Source: Ophioceras dolichostomum | Lineage: Eukaryota > Ascomycota > Sordariomycetes > Magnaporthales > Ophioceraceae | DNA: 49,806 nt | Direction: 5' to 3' | Assembly (NCBI GenBank): GCA_003049485.1 | Contig: PYST01000295.1 | Location: 1 to 49,806, forward strand | Part shown: positions 33,506-44,562 of the stretch, piece after piece | Layout of the letters: each line of letters starts with the position of its first letter | How positions within the stretch are numbered: position 1 is the stretch's first letter | Notes under the pieces: model-generated | Told to the model about the DNA's origin: nothing | Seen by the model: the letters and a program-made list of their open reading frames with translations, nothing else | Databases searched by the model: none | Translations under genes and position numbers: made by a program

Positions 33506-36500
33506 GTAGGTGGACAAGAAGACCAAGGGACTAAAGTGGGGGAGGGGAAAGGGAAAAGGAAATAGGAAAAGAGATGGGGAAGCGACGAGATCCCTTCAGT
33601 CAGACACGCTGTTCGACTCGATTCGTTGTTACTAGAACGCCTCGACTTCCTTCAGGAGATAACCGTGCCCTCTCCTTGGACTTCTGCTGGTTAAATTTGG
33701 TTCGCAGCCGTGGTTGTGCTTGGGTGTCGAACGAAGCACTTGCGAAAAGAAGGGCTGAAGGTTGTCAGGGTTGATGAGTGGAGGTTGATGGGGTGATCTG
33801 GCGAAGAGAACGGTGTTGGCGACAAAGTCAAGAGCCAAGCGTGATTTTGACTGGTCCTGAGCAGAACTTTGTGTTTGCGAAAACAGAGAGAAGTGAAGAT
33901 CTAGCTCTGGTAAGCGGAGGGGATGCTCGGTGATCAAGCGCAAAAAGTCATGGGCGGCTGGAAGGGCGGGCGTGGGCGCCCTTAATAATGAATGGGAGAG
34001 GGATCAAACGATCAAACGACTCGGAATGAGAGAATGAGGCGGCCTCGGTAGCCTGCAGTGGTCCTGCCTGCACGCACAAGGTGAAGGCAAGACGCAGGAG
34101 AGCCACTCGACTGGTAAGCACACAAGAAGGAATGAGAGAATTACCAAAAGAAAAGAAAAAAGTCCAAAGGTGATCTCAGTTAGGAAAGGCTGGTTGCACC
34201 ATCTGCACGCACGCTTACTTACCTACGGTGGGATGGGCGGCAGCGTGGAGGAGGGATGGGGAAAAGACACCGCCCACTGAGGCAATGAGGCCGGCCGCAC
34301 AGTGAGGGCTACCAGCAAGACGGGCAGCACAGGGCAGAATATGAAGCATACAGACAGTGCATGTAGAAACGAACAGGGAGGGAGGGGCTCTGCCTGGGGA
34401 AGGACATGTCAGAGAGGTCGGAAGCGACCAGATCTGGCGGCCGCCGTTGTCCGCCGCCTGCAAGTCGTTCGCTGGGGGTCGCCACTGCAGTTGACCGCCA
34501 AACCAATGATCAAATTGTCAAACCGCCGCCTCATGCGCCTGGTTGCCTGGCCTGCCTCTCTGCCTGCAACCACACTGCTTCAGTTAGGAATTTCTTTTTG
34601 ACAATTGCCAGCTGCCAGCCAGCCAGGCGGCAAGGCAACAGGACGGGGACAGAACGGCGAGCAGGCCCTTCCGAGAGGGCGACAATTGGTCATGCCCTCG
34701 TTGCCTGCAGCTGGGCGAGGATGTTGCTGGGGTGATGTTGGATGATTGGATTGAGGGAGATGGCCCTCCACTCCCTCCTTAGGCTTGGAGAACTATTCCG
34801 TAGCCGAGCTTCTGTGCTGCCGTCCATGTCTCAATCGAGAAAGAAACGACGGGAGAAGGATGGAGGAGGAGAAGGGGGGCAAATGGGAGCTAACCATGCC
34901 GTGTGCACTGGGGATTGTAGTGCACTGTTGTGCTGCTGCTACCCACCACCTAGGTCTCGCCAAGCTGCGCCATCTTTACCGTTCCCAGAAGCATAGGTAC
35001 CTATGTATGCGGCAAGAGGAGAACCGTCATCCAACTATCCCGACTGACAACCAAATTCAGAAACTACATGCAAAGAAGCCTCGCCATTTCATCCGTACGT
35101 CCCTCTCACTCCTCGAGAGATGCGGTGCGTCCACCCGTCTCGGGCGTTGGTGCACTATTTCCACCGCTTGCTGCTCCGGGGAGGACCTCCGGCGTTTTGA
35201 TGAGAACATGGCTGGACCTGTGACCTAACTGTAGGTATCTGTGACATGTCGTCGTGGAGACCGACATACGGGGACAGAAGCCCCTATGCATACATGGTAG
35301 GAGGACAACACCAGCGGGAATCGGCAGGCTCTTACAGCAGTCACGACGGCTCACAACCACCGATTTCGGGGTGTTGCGCATCGGATACCTGCAGCAGAGG
35401 CTTCCCAACCTTGCCGCTAAGTTCTCCGGACGGTAAATTTCCGGTTCAGAATAGAATGCAGGTCAAGCCTTTAGGGCTCAGTTCCCGCCAGCCGCCAGTG
35501 AAATGGATCAAGATTGAAATGGTTGGTTAGAGGTTAGTTGGCTGAGGTTGGGTGGCTGTTACGAGTGACAGTGCATGTGGCGACTCGCAGATCAGATTTA
35601 ATTTCCTCCCACCATCGCCCAATTGATAGGAGGCCCCATCCAGGCGACCTCAATTGGCTCTGCACAATTCCTTCTGGTGAACCCTGCGCTGAAGATCAGT
35701 GAAAGGAGAAAAAATGGCGGGGTGGCCGACCCACGGACGCGTTCGCTTGAGCCGCAGTACACCCTGTTGAGCCTGACCACAGCACACCTGATAGGCCCAG
35801 CACAACGGCACGCACGGAGGGCTAGGCTTCCACCAGCCGCCCCCACATTTTGAGGCAACCGACCACGACCACTCACTCCTCCGGGGAGAAGGAACTTCTG
35901 TCGATCTTGGATCTCGCCCACGCGTACAACTGCAACGCGGACGTTTTCATGATGCAATCAGTTCTGCGTCTGTGAGAATTCTTTCGCTTCCTCGGCATCC
36001 TCCCCCCAACACACAAAAGTGCGCCTCTTCCTCCTTCTCGAATTACTTTGCTCTGCTCGGCATCGAGCCACACAAGCCGTGGCGACGTATGTCCTGCATG
36101 ATGAAATGAGTGACGAGCCAAGCCACGCCGCCCCGACCTGATCCCCATGTCCCCGGACCGGACTTGAGCGACGGAGGTGATGTAGAAAAAAAGGACGGGT
36201 AAAACAGTCTTACAGGCTATCTAAGTAGGTAGTTAGGTACCTATGTTTGCGCTTATTGTATTGCTGGAAAGGCACACCCCTGCCGCTAGTGTAGTCCATA
36301 CTGCGCTATGCGTACCTCCTACCCCAAGGAAGAGGAACTAGAAAAAAAGAAGAAAAGAATTGCCTCTATGGTATCTTTTCCCTGATTTAGAACCCGCCTT
36401 TCCCGTACCATGCCGTGCTAATAACAAAAGAAAAAGAACCAAGGACCAAAAAGACGAAAGGGGGATGGGAGTAAGAGGAAGACGCAGTCTGGGCTGCCGT

Positions 36501-37105
36501 CACGTGGCCCGAGGAGCGCTCCCGAGAAGGCTCCCAAGGAGGTAAGTGAGTCACTACTGTGAGGCAGGCAGCCAAGCACTAGCGCCTAGCCGAGCCTAGC
36601 CCAACCAGCCTCAGCTAACTCCCACCGTCCCGGTGGCCTGGATTACCCAACGTGGGGTGCAGTGCAGCGCCCAGCGTGCCTCACCGGTTATCCTCGGATA
36701 GCCTCTGCCGGGCTCCTAGTCGACAAACGACACGCTCGGCTGGACAAACGTAGGGCCGATCGGCTAGCTTCTCCTAGCATCTCCATCTGACCCATGTAAA
36801 CGATCTAGCGAAGCCTCAGCTCTGAGTGGTGCGCATGTAGTATGGCGACCGTCTCAAGTCAGCCACCACCATGTCTCATAGGAAGCTCAAACTTCTGACC
36901 AACTTCCCCAGTAAGAGAGAGCCGCATTCCAGTTTGTTTCGGCTTCAGTACCTGTACGTGTCCTGACGCCCACCGAAGCATTCCCGTCCCCGTTCCCGCC
37001 CGACCGAGAGCCCGAGCCTCGGCCCCTACCCGTAACCTTGCCCGTGCCCACGCCTCCACCCCGGCCCCGGCTACTGCTGCCGCCCCGGCCGCCCCGACCC
37101 CCTCC
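33506..37105. other. Long gene-poor intergenic region (3.6 kb)
   Basis: Upstream of the BCS1-like gene and downstream of the mitochondrial-type gene. Open frames are short and overlapping. It contains palindromic TAGGTACCTA-type sites (perfect CATAGGTACCTATG at 34992-35005; another near 36233-36244) and GCCA-type repeats near 34610. No gene recognised. Confidence 0.55.
34992..35005. repeat. 14-bp perfect palindrome CATAGGTACCTATG
   Basis: Exact self-complementary sequence in non-coding DNA. Related AGGTACCT/CCTAGGTA sites occur elsewhere between genes in this window. Confidence 0.85.
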
Positions 37106-38844
37106 CTAAGGCGGGGTCGGGGACGGCCGCGACGCCGAGACGCTCCGGATGTGTATCCGCATCGAGTCGCTGTCGTAAGTGCGCGTCTCGGGATCGTACC
37201 AGGCCGACACGTCCGCCTGCACGGTCGCGCGCTGCATGTTAATAGTCACGATCCCGGACACCATGAACGAGCCGCGCGGCCTAAACGCGGGCGGGCGCAC
37301 CCATGTGCGGGCCAGCGACTGGTTGAACGCCGCTATGGGCCGGCTGGCTTTGTCGTGGAAGTAGTCTTGGGGGAAAAGGAGGCTTATGGTCTTGGCGGCG
37401 TCCGACGAAGAATCTGCGGATGATGGGTCGGATGATGATGAGGGCGGGGAGGGTGATGATTTGGTGCTGTCGTTTTGGTTGGGTGGAGGCGGGGTTGGTT
37501 GTTGCTGTCCCTGCCCTTGCGCGCCTGGTTGCTTGGGATTTGGATCTTGTTGTTGATTTTGTTGTGGTTGTGGTTGGGCTGGCACACGCCTGTTCCAAGG
37601 ATATGGCGCGGACGATTTGGGCATGCCGCCCGTTGTAGATGCGCCAGGCGATGCTGTTTGCTCTCCAGCCCCCGCTGCTGCTGCCCTAGCAGCCGCACCT
37701 CCAGCCCCTCCTGAATCGGTTGCCTCGGGACTAGGGGGACTACCTCCCCGGTTGCCGTTGCCGTCAGCGGGGGGCCGGGCTGTCCCCTTGGCTGTAGCCA
37801 TAGCTCGTGGGTCATTGTCGGCCTTACGGCGCTTTCTGTCGTCCCTCGGCCTGTCGCTAGGTCTAGCTTGCCTTTGCATGGGCACGTCCCCAGACGCCTC
37901 TGGCGGCAGAGCCGAGTAAGGATCCCGGTCCTTTAGTGGTTCTAGGCCGACAGCGACTCGCGCGTCGTTGACGGTATCGAAGCCCAATGTGCGACTGAAG
38001 GCCCACACTGCCTTCGCGGCGTTGATGGGTACAAGGGCTCGTTGAGTGCGGTAATATGTCTGGTAGTCAACCGGTTTTGTCCGCCAGCCATCTAGCGTTA
38101 ACCTACAGCGGCGAGGGGGAAACACCACCCGTTAGTACAGCATCACAAACAATGAAGGCAAGCCCGGGAAACATAACGGTCGTCAGGTCCGCATGGGAGG
38201 GATGAGAGAGGGGCGGAAACTCACCCGAGTTGGACAATCTGGGGCGCCGGCCGATCGGGATAGCTGACGGTCAGATACCATCCGCCGACATTCGTTGCGC
38301 GCCCGAACCTCTGGTTGAGCCAGGGAGCCTTCCCGATGCTCTGGCGCACGATGTCGGCAAGCTGGTTTCTAATGTGGCGCTGCAGCTGCTTGTCGTTGTG
38401 GAAGGTGACGAAGCTTTTCAACACTGGGTCGGACTGGGGGAAGGGTTTGGCCGGAACTGTGCTGAAGCCGAACGGGACTGGGATGAACAGGTTCACGTCC
38501 TCCTCCTCCTCCTCTTCAAGGTTGACGTCAATGGCGTCAGCGATGCGGCGAACGAATGGTGTGAATATGACGCTATCCCATATTTGAACAGCCACGAAGA
38601 GCGCGAAGACGCCCAACGCAAAGTGCCTATTGACGAGTGGTTTTGAACGTTAGACCATGGCAACGGGGGGGGAATGGAAAGTGCCTATGTGTATAGATGG
38701 CTTCGCTTACTTGACCCTTTGCGTCCGTGATGGGCCGACCTTTGCTCGGTGCACAAGTACTACATGGGGCTTTGCTGCCCGGGACGCTGCAGTTCGCGCA
38801 CTGGAGGCAGCCCAGGGTATTCGTGGGCGGATAAATCTAATCAT
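37106..38844 (-). CDS. Probable mitochondrial single-TM protein, uncharacterised
   Basis: Predicted 510-aa protein in three exons: 38711-38844, 38225-38626 and 37106-38102, with introns of 84 bp (GTAAGC...ATAG) and 122 bp (GTGAGT...TGTAG); phases match. The N terminus (about 1-45) starts MIRFIRPRIPWAASSARTAA and is rich in Arg, Ser and Ala without acids, as in a mitochondrial presequence. It is followed at once by the hydrophobic segment HFALGVFALFVAVQIW (about 46-66). A conserved-looking folded part extends to about residue 250. A long Pro/Gln/Ser/Asn low-complexity region precedes a C-terminal segment with PQDYFHDKASRPIAAFNQSLARTW. I do not recognise the family. Inner-membrane anchoring is an inference from the presequence-TM order. 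The start codon sits in the centre of a 20-bp palindrome. Confidence 0.7.
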
Positions 38845-38853
38845 GATTAGATT
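38834..38853. repeat. 20-bp perfect palindrome centred on a start codon
   Basis: AATCTAATCATGATTAGATT is identical to its reverse complement. The minus-strand ATG of the mitochondrial-type gene (38842-38844) lies at its centre. Confidence 0.9.
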
Positions 38854-39613
38854 GTCAATGGCAAAGGTGCCGATGTTTCTGTTAGGCGGCGCGCCAGCCA
38901 CGGCGGCCGAGAATAAGACAGGAGAGGGGTCTCGGGGAACGTTGACTTGGATCAGATGTGGCAGACGGACGGGATCGGAGGCGGGCCGGCGGAAATGGGG
39001 GTCCCAATGTCGGGATTCGCCTTAGGTTGGTGTGCGAAGGCGATGGAAAGAAGAACAAAAATCTGCGGTCGCCTGGAGAAAATGCTGGGGAATAAAACAC
39101 AGAAGAAGAAAAGACAAAAGCCAACAGCGGCAAAGAACGGGACAGAGTGACAACAATCAAAGAGGAGGAAAATGGTCACTGAGGCTGAAATTCATTGTCA
39201 CAAATTGACTCCCCCAGAAAATTCCCGGCGAGGCGGGCGGCGTGGAGCGGCGGCGATTTCCATCGACCTATCGGCTTATCTAATCGTCGCCCTGTCTCTT
39301 GTTTGATTGTTGCCTGAGGCGAATGGGGCGCCCAACAGTGACGCCGCTGGCTGGCCCGTGCGCATCTCGACTAGTGCTTGTGGGTCGTAGAGCTTCACAG
39401 CCCGGCAACTAACCACCATCATCCTTCAGCTCTTCCATCATCTCTTGTAACCGCCAGCTACGTGATCAACCCTATCCGGTAATAGCGGCGACAGCATCAG
39501 GCGGACGCCATCGCCAGCCAGCCAGCCAGCTGAACGGATTTCTCATAACCTACTAGGCAGCTGCTGCCTCCCTACTCCGAATCCCTCGTCCACAACCACC
39601 GCATGCCGCAACG
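38845..39613. promoter_or_regulatory. Shared upstream region of two divergent genes
   Basis: 769 bp between the start of the mitochondrial-type gene (minus) and the DUF3844 gene (plus). It holds a GCCA tandem run near 39513-39530. No TATA box stands out. The promoter role is inferred from gene orientation alone. Confidence 0.4.
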
Positions 39614-41009
39614 ATGAAGCTACGAACAGCCGCCCTCACGTCCTTCTCGCTAGCAGGCGTCGCCCTTGCGACGACGTCGGCCGAGCCATTGGAAGCATAC
39701 ATCATCGAGCCGCCGTCTCAGCCCATAGCGGAAGCTCCGAAGCCAGAATGGATGAGCACGCCGCCGCAAATCCCGCGCCAGCTCGCTAGGCACATCATCA
39801 TCCGGCGCCTCAACGCCGCGCCCGCCGACGAGGATGCCTCCCGCAGCTTTATGAACGATTTAGCCGTGGAGAACCTGGCCGCCCACCTGGCGCTGCAGTA
39901 TCTGGCCGCTTTCGGCGGCGAGCCAGCTGGTCTGTTCCACAGTGCTGGCGAGGCAGACCGCTCGATGGTGCTGATGGTCGAGGGCGTGACGGCCGACAAC
40001 GCAAGGGAGCTGAGAGCCGGGCTGAAGAGCACGTTGGGGTTCGACACCCCGTCGTTCGTGGTCGAGGATCCGCCATCAGCGGAGGCAAACACGCTCCTGA
40101 TCGAGCGCGATCTGCATGATTCGGCCGATGGGGGCAGTTGCAGCGATGGGGATGGGTGGAAGGTCCTGGACCTGGAGGAGAAGCACGATGACTCGAGGGA
40201 CCGGACCTGCATGCGGGAAGCGGGAGGCATTGTCAAGTATGACGTGGCTAAGGTATGGCATCTCCCCTCCCTCTCCTACCCCTAACATCACCATGATCAG
40301 TAGTGGGCTATGTACGTAGCTTCGGCAGAGTGACTAATGTGGTCTTCCCCCACATCAGCAACCCGAGGTGCTCAAAGCCCTCAAGCACGATCTCCTCCTC
40401 CTGAAGGCGGCCGTCCCCCATTACCGCATGCGCGTCATGCTCCTCCTAATCCCAGAGAGCAGCCGCACCACCGGACCGAGCGACTGGGCCACCATCGCCA
40501 CACCGCACGACTCGAACCCAGACTCCCGACAACAAATCATGTCCGAGCTCCGCCGCCGCGCCCGCGAATCCGTCATCGAAGACGACGTCGCCGCGCCGCC
40601 TCCGCAAGAGCACAAACAGCAGTCGTCCCCCAACACCCACCACGCAGCCGCCTTCTCAACCTACCCGCGCTCCATCCCAGCCTGCTTCTCCAGCCACTCG
40701 GCCTGCACCAACGCGACGGACTCCTGCTCCGGCCACGGCGAGTGCGTGAACAAGTACGGCGCTGACTCCAAGAACGTCTGCTTTGTGTGCCAGTGCCAGG
40801 TCATCGAGAACGCGGACGGCAGGTCGCGCACGTTCTGGGCGGGGCGCGCGTGCCAGAAGAAGGATGTTAGCACGGCGTTCTGGCTTATCGCGGGGCTGAC
40901 GATCGTGCTGACGGGCCTGGTGACATTCTCGATCGGTCTGCTGTTCAACGTGGGCGAGGAGAAGCTGCCCGGCGTCATTGGCGCGGGTGTTAGTCGGCCG
41001 GGGAAGTAA
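39614..41009 (+). CDS. DUF3844 / Vps3844-type membrane protein
   Basis: Predicted 429-aa secretory-pathway membrane protein. Exon 1 is 39614-40252, the intron 40253-40358 (106 bp, GTATGG...TCAG), and exon 2 40359-41009, joined as DVAK|QPEVLK. A signal peptide covers about residues 1-19 (MKLRTAALTSFSLAGVALA). The lumenal part is followed by a Cys-rich, EGF-like segment (PACFSSHSACTNATDSCSGHGECVNKYG, then CFVCQCQV and GRACQKKD) and one TM helix (about 389-415, beginning FWLIAGLTIVL), then a short tail with NVGEEKLPGVIGAGV. This layout is that of the fungal DUF3844 family (PF12955), linked to vacuolar protein sorting and located in the ER. The start ATG directly precedes the signal peptide. Confidence 0.87.
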
Positions 41010-41418
41010 GTGGGTAGCCAGGCGATATGGGTTGGGGTATTGGTCGGGGGGAGACGGAAGGCTGCGGAGGGATGGCTAGGAGAAGAAAAGCGATGACATG
41101 TCTAGATGGCATACCCAGACGACCGAGAAAGGGACAAGAGGGTGGAACAAACCAAGAACGCGGTTCGCGCTGCGAGGTCTGCTCATGCTTGTTGGCCGAT
41201 AATGTTGGACCTCAGGATACGGTTGCCGCTAGCAAGGAAGCAACAACTAGAAGGGATGTCTTGTGTGGTGTATCATACTCTCATATGTTGTGTACTTTTC
41301 ACGGCGTTTTTGGTAGGGTATTCATTATTCGTTGTTGGCATATAGTGTTAGTGCCAAGAAGAACCTCTCACAAGTGCTTGTTGTACATGTCTCGGTTATC
41401 ATCACCGATTCTGTCTCC
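41010..41418. other. Short spacer between convergent genes
   Basis: 3' regions of the DUF3844 and Ntr2-like genes. No other feature seen. Confidence 0.5.
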
Positions 41419-43125
41419 CTAGCCGACATCATCCACCTCCGCCCTTCGCGTAGGCGTAGTCCCGAAGCTCTCCAGCCCCCTTTCTACTGGCTGTCCGACA
41501 AATCCTGACGGTAAAGGCAGCGGCCTCAACGGAGACTGTCCCGTGCTCAGCGCTACGGCGGCAGCAGTGACCGGAGCCAACGTCCCCATCGCGCTCTGGT
41601 ACTTTTTCCCCGCCTGGTCCAGTATCGCCTGCACCTCGACCTCCCGCGCCAGGATCTCCTCCTTCTCCTTCTCAAGATCCGCTATCCGGCCCCTCTTAAC
41701 CGCGACGTCGTTCTCCATCCCCTTCAGCAGCGCCTGCATCTTCGCCAGACACTCGCCCAAGTCAGGCAAGGGCTTCATCTTGGGTATAACAACCCCACCC
41801 GATCCGCCACCACCACCGGCACCGTCCTCATCGTAATCATCCGAACCATCCTCCCCCTTTCGCCTCCGTCGATGATGCAAGCCGTCCATTCCCGCCCGCG
41901 TCTGCGCCTCCTCATATGCAGCGCGCCGCTCCGCTTCCGAGTCATCGCTCGACGCGTCGTCCTCGCCCTCTGCCGCGTTGATCAGCTCCGCCATCTCGAC
42001 CCGGTGTCGCCGGCGCGCCTCGCGCTCCGCCTTCTTGCCTAGCGACAGTCCGCCGTCCTCGACGAACTCGTCGTAGCCCTCGCCGAGGTCCTCATCCTCG
42101 GCTATCAGCCGTGACTCGTCCTTCTTATTTGTTTTTGTGCGCAGCGAGATGTAATCATTCTCTTCGTCGTCCGATCCGTCTAAAGGCATAAACTCTTGCT
42201 CCTGCGCTATTCGCGCGCGCCTCTCTTTGCGCTCGCGGATTTGCGCGTCGGTCAGGACCGAGGCGACTACGGTCGTTGCGCCGAGGCGTTGGAATTCTGT
42301 GCTGCTGCCGCCGCCCCCGAGCTCTGAGCTCGGCACTACCATGGCTCCCTCGAGCTCGGAGGCGTCCAGCATCAGCTCGTCCTCGTCACTTGTGACTTTC
42401 AGGGTCGATATGTCACGCGGCGTGTTGGGTGTGCTGCTCGCCAGCTCGTCGAGGTACTCCTTGCTGTACAGCGGCCTGTCATCTTCGGTATTGGACTGTC
42501 GCCGCGCTGCGGGCAGCGGCAAGCGGCCTCTTAGGGACGCGCTGTTTTCGAACGCTTTCGCGGATAAGCTAGCTTTCTTGGGCGTTGCGTATGCGCCGCC
42601 GCCCCCAGCAGCAGAGTGACCGCCGTCATCGCACGCGTCTGGCGCGCCGCCGCCGAATGAGAGTCGACTGGAGAGGCGCTTCTTCCTTTTTGTAGAGCCA
42701 GCGCGGCTGAGGGCAGGTCGGACCACGGCGGGGCCGTCTTCGTCGTCGTCATCGCCATCCTTCGTGGCTGTTGAGGAAGCTGGCGCGGCTGTTGGTGCTG
42801 GCCCTGTCGGGTCGGTTCCACTCAAGGTTTCGGCGTCGGCCGCATTGATGCTCTTCCGGAGGGAGGACTGCTTGAGCGGTCGCTTGCCAAACTTGAGGGG
42901 TGCTACTGCTGGCGCAGGGCCTAGGCAAGCGGAGCAGGAGTTGCGACGGTCAGTTGGCTTCGTCACATCAGCAAGGTTGCGCAGCAGAGATGTTTTGGCC
43001 TCAAATGTGCACTCACTCTCTTTCATCGATTGGGGTGCCTCTGTAGTTGGAGTCTCCTGCTCGTCGTCATCGTCGCCAAATGTCCGGATTGCGCGGGGCT
43101 TGCGCTTAGATGAGAATGACGTCAT
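41419..43125 (-). CDS. Ntr2-like spliceosome disassembly factor
   Basis: Predicted 536-aa nuclear protein, similar in layout to the nineteen-complex-related protein 2 family. In yeast, Ntr2 works with Ntr1 to recruit the helicase Prp43 and take apart spent spliceosomes. Exons are 43017-43125 and 41419-42920; the 96-bp intron (GTGAGT...CCTAG) is in frame and stop-free. Features: N-terminal SSKRKPRAIRTF followed by an acidic run; APLKFGKRPLKQSSLRKSI; YSKEYLDELASSTPNTPRD; EQEFMPLDGSDDE, DYISL and EDLGEGYDEFVEDGGLSLGKKAERE, typical family motifs; and a C-terminal coiled coil (about 430-480). The ATG before TSFSSKRK fits the family N terminus best; upstream in-frame ATGs exist. It is divergent from the SmG gene. 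Confidence 0.83.
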   Translation of the reverse strand: MTSFSSKRKPRAIRTFGDDDDEQETPTTEAPQSMKESECTFEAKTSLLRNLADVTKPTDRRNSCSACLGPAPAVAPLKFGKRPLKQSSLRKSINAADAETLSGTDPTGPAPTAAPASSTATKDGDDDDEDGPAVVRPALSRAGSTKRKKRLSSRLSFGGGAPDACDDGGHSAAGGGGAYATPKKASLSAKAFENSASLRGRLPLPAARRQSNTEDDRPLYSKEYLDELASSTPNTPRDISTLKVTSDEDELMLDASELEGAMVVPSSELGGGGSSTEFQRLGATTVVASVLTDAQIRERKERRARIAQEQEFMPLDGSDDEENDYISLRTKTNKKDESRLIAEDEDLGEGYDEFVEDGGLSLGKKAEREARRRHRVEMAELINAAEGEDDASSDDSEAERRAAYEEAQTRAGMDGLHHRRRRKGEDGSDDYDEDGAGGGGGSGGVVIPKMKPLPDLGECLAKMQALLKGMENDVAVKRGRIADLEKEKEEILAREVEVQAILDQAGKKYQSAMGTLAPVTAAAVALSTGQSPLRPLPLPSGFVGQPVERGLESFGTTPTRRAEVDDVG

Positions 43126-43420
43126 TGCATGCTTCTGAGGGCAAACCGAAGCAGAAGTATTCATGTGAAACTGCTGGGCTACTGGAGGCGCAAATGGAGC
43201 AAAACTGGTGATGCTGTCGAGGAGAGGTGTCTGTAAACATTTGAAAGTCAAGCTTCTTATCTCGCTTATCGCCACGTGCAGCCCAAACTCCCCACGAAAG
43301 CTTGTCGTGTCTGGATATCATCATTCGCGCCCACAGCTCGCCGTCGCCCGCCCAACAACTCCATTCCGCTAGATCAAAGGTCTTGTAAAGCTTCGCTCGA
43401 CCGCGCACCGACAAGACAAG
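43126..43420. promoter_or_regulatory. Compact bidirectional promoter of two spliceosome genes
   Basis: Only 295 bp separate the start codons of the Ntr2-like gene (minus) and the SmG gene (plus), so both 5' leaders and promoters must share this stretch. No TATA box is evident. Confidence 0.6.
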
Positions 43421-43875
43421 ATGGCGCCAGCTCAGCCAGAACTGAAGAAAGTACGCCCTTACTCCTTCCTCCTTTGCATCCCAGATCAGGGCTTCCTTGA
43501 CTCCATGTGATCGCCAGTTAACTGACATTCGCCCTGTCCTTCTTACCCCAAAGTATCTCGACAAGAAGGTGTTTGTCCAGCTGAACGGCTCTCGCAAAGT
43601 CGTTGGTATCGTCCGTGGATTCGATGTCTTCCTAAATATTGTTCTTGACGACGCCTTCGAGGAGAAAGATGCCGGCGAGAAGGTCAGGCTCGGCATGGTG
43701 GTAGGTGTCTCCTAGCCTCTGCCCCTATCCCTGGCCGACAATAGCATTTTCTGTCGGTTTCATGTCGTTCTCTATTTGCTCGATGGCCGACTAACACCCG
43801 CCATAGGTTATCCGCGGAAACTCAGTGGTCATGCTCGAAGCGATGGAGAGGATCGGCGGTGACGATCGGCGATAG
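43421..43875 (+). CDS. SNRPG: Small nuclear ribonucleoprotein G (SmG)
   Basis: Predicted 81-aa Sm protein, one of seven subunits of the Sm ring on U1, U2, U4 and U5 snRNAs. Three exons: 43421-43450, 43554-43700 and 43807-43875, with introns of 103 bp (GTACGC...AAAG) and 106 bp (GTAGGT...ATAG). Exon 1 encodes MAPAQPELKK. Sm motif 1 includes KVFVQLNGSRKVVGIVRGFD with VFLNIVLDDA. Sm motif 2 is VIRGNSVVMLEAMERI, matching human SmG closely by eye. Length is that expected for the family, and the short tail GGDDRR is modest. The GTACGC donor is less common but is the only one that keeps the conserved ELKKYLDKK join. Confidence 0.95.
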
Positions 43876-44562
43876 GCAACAAACGCACACGGTCGGATCG
43901 TCAGGCTCAGGGCTGATGCACGCAAGCATGAATCTGCACGCCATGGACCAGGATGGAAGAGGAGGGAGTGCAGCCGTCTCGAAGCCATCCACAAGCGGTA
44001 GCGGTCTCGGCCAGACAGTCGCTCAGAGTCCTGGACTGCTGGGGCGGCACAGACAAAGGAAGCTCAAGGGAGCCCACTCTGTTATGGCCAGAGGCGATCT
44101 ATCGACAGATGCGATATCTCCGGTTACTGGCGTTGTGTAAAAGTTGCGATACCCCAAGGAGACTTCGGGAGACCCGATTTCTTGAACGCTTGTTTGCGGC
44201 AAACGGTCAATCTCAATATCAACTCGGTTCATGGCGTTTTCCCCTTCGCGTGTCTATTGTGTTCAGCTCGTTTGCCAGGGTGCAACCAGCTACAAGATTT
44301 CCTCCACAATTGTGTATAAATCTTCGCTCTTTTCCCTCCACCAACTGTCCGGTCTCCCTTCTCCCTTACCGGTGACTCTAACGGACACCGCCGATCCCTC
44401 ACCCACAGTACCCGGAGCAGTCCACCACACACCTCCTGCCTGATCGACAACTACCCTGATCAGGCAGCGGCTACTACCCAGTTATCAACTAGACACTCAA
44501 GTCGCGCATATCACGACAACTAGGCTCTGATCCGTCCGCACCTCCAACCAGGGCCAAAGAGA
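43876..44562. other. Intergenic region downstream of SmG
   Basis: No gene recognised. It contains the TATA-like element described separately and the presumed leader of the next gene. Confidence 0.5.
44315..44320 (+). promoter_or_regulatory. TATA-like box (TATAAA)
   Basis: TATAAA lies 248 bp upstream of the ATG at 44563 and is followed by pyrimidine-rich DNA. Possible core promoter; unproven. Confidence 0.35.
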
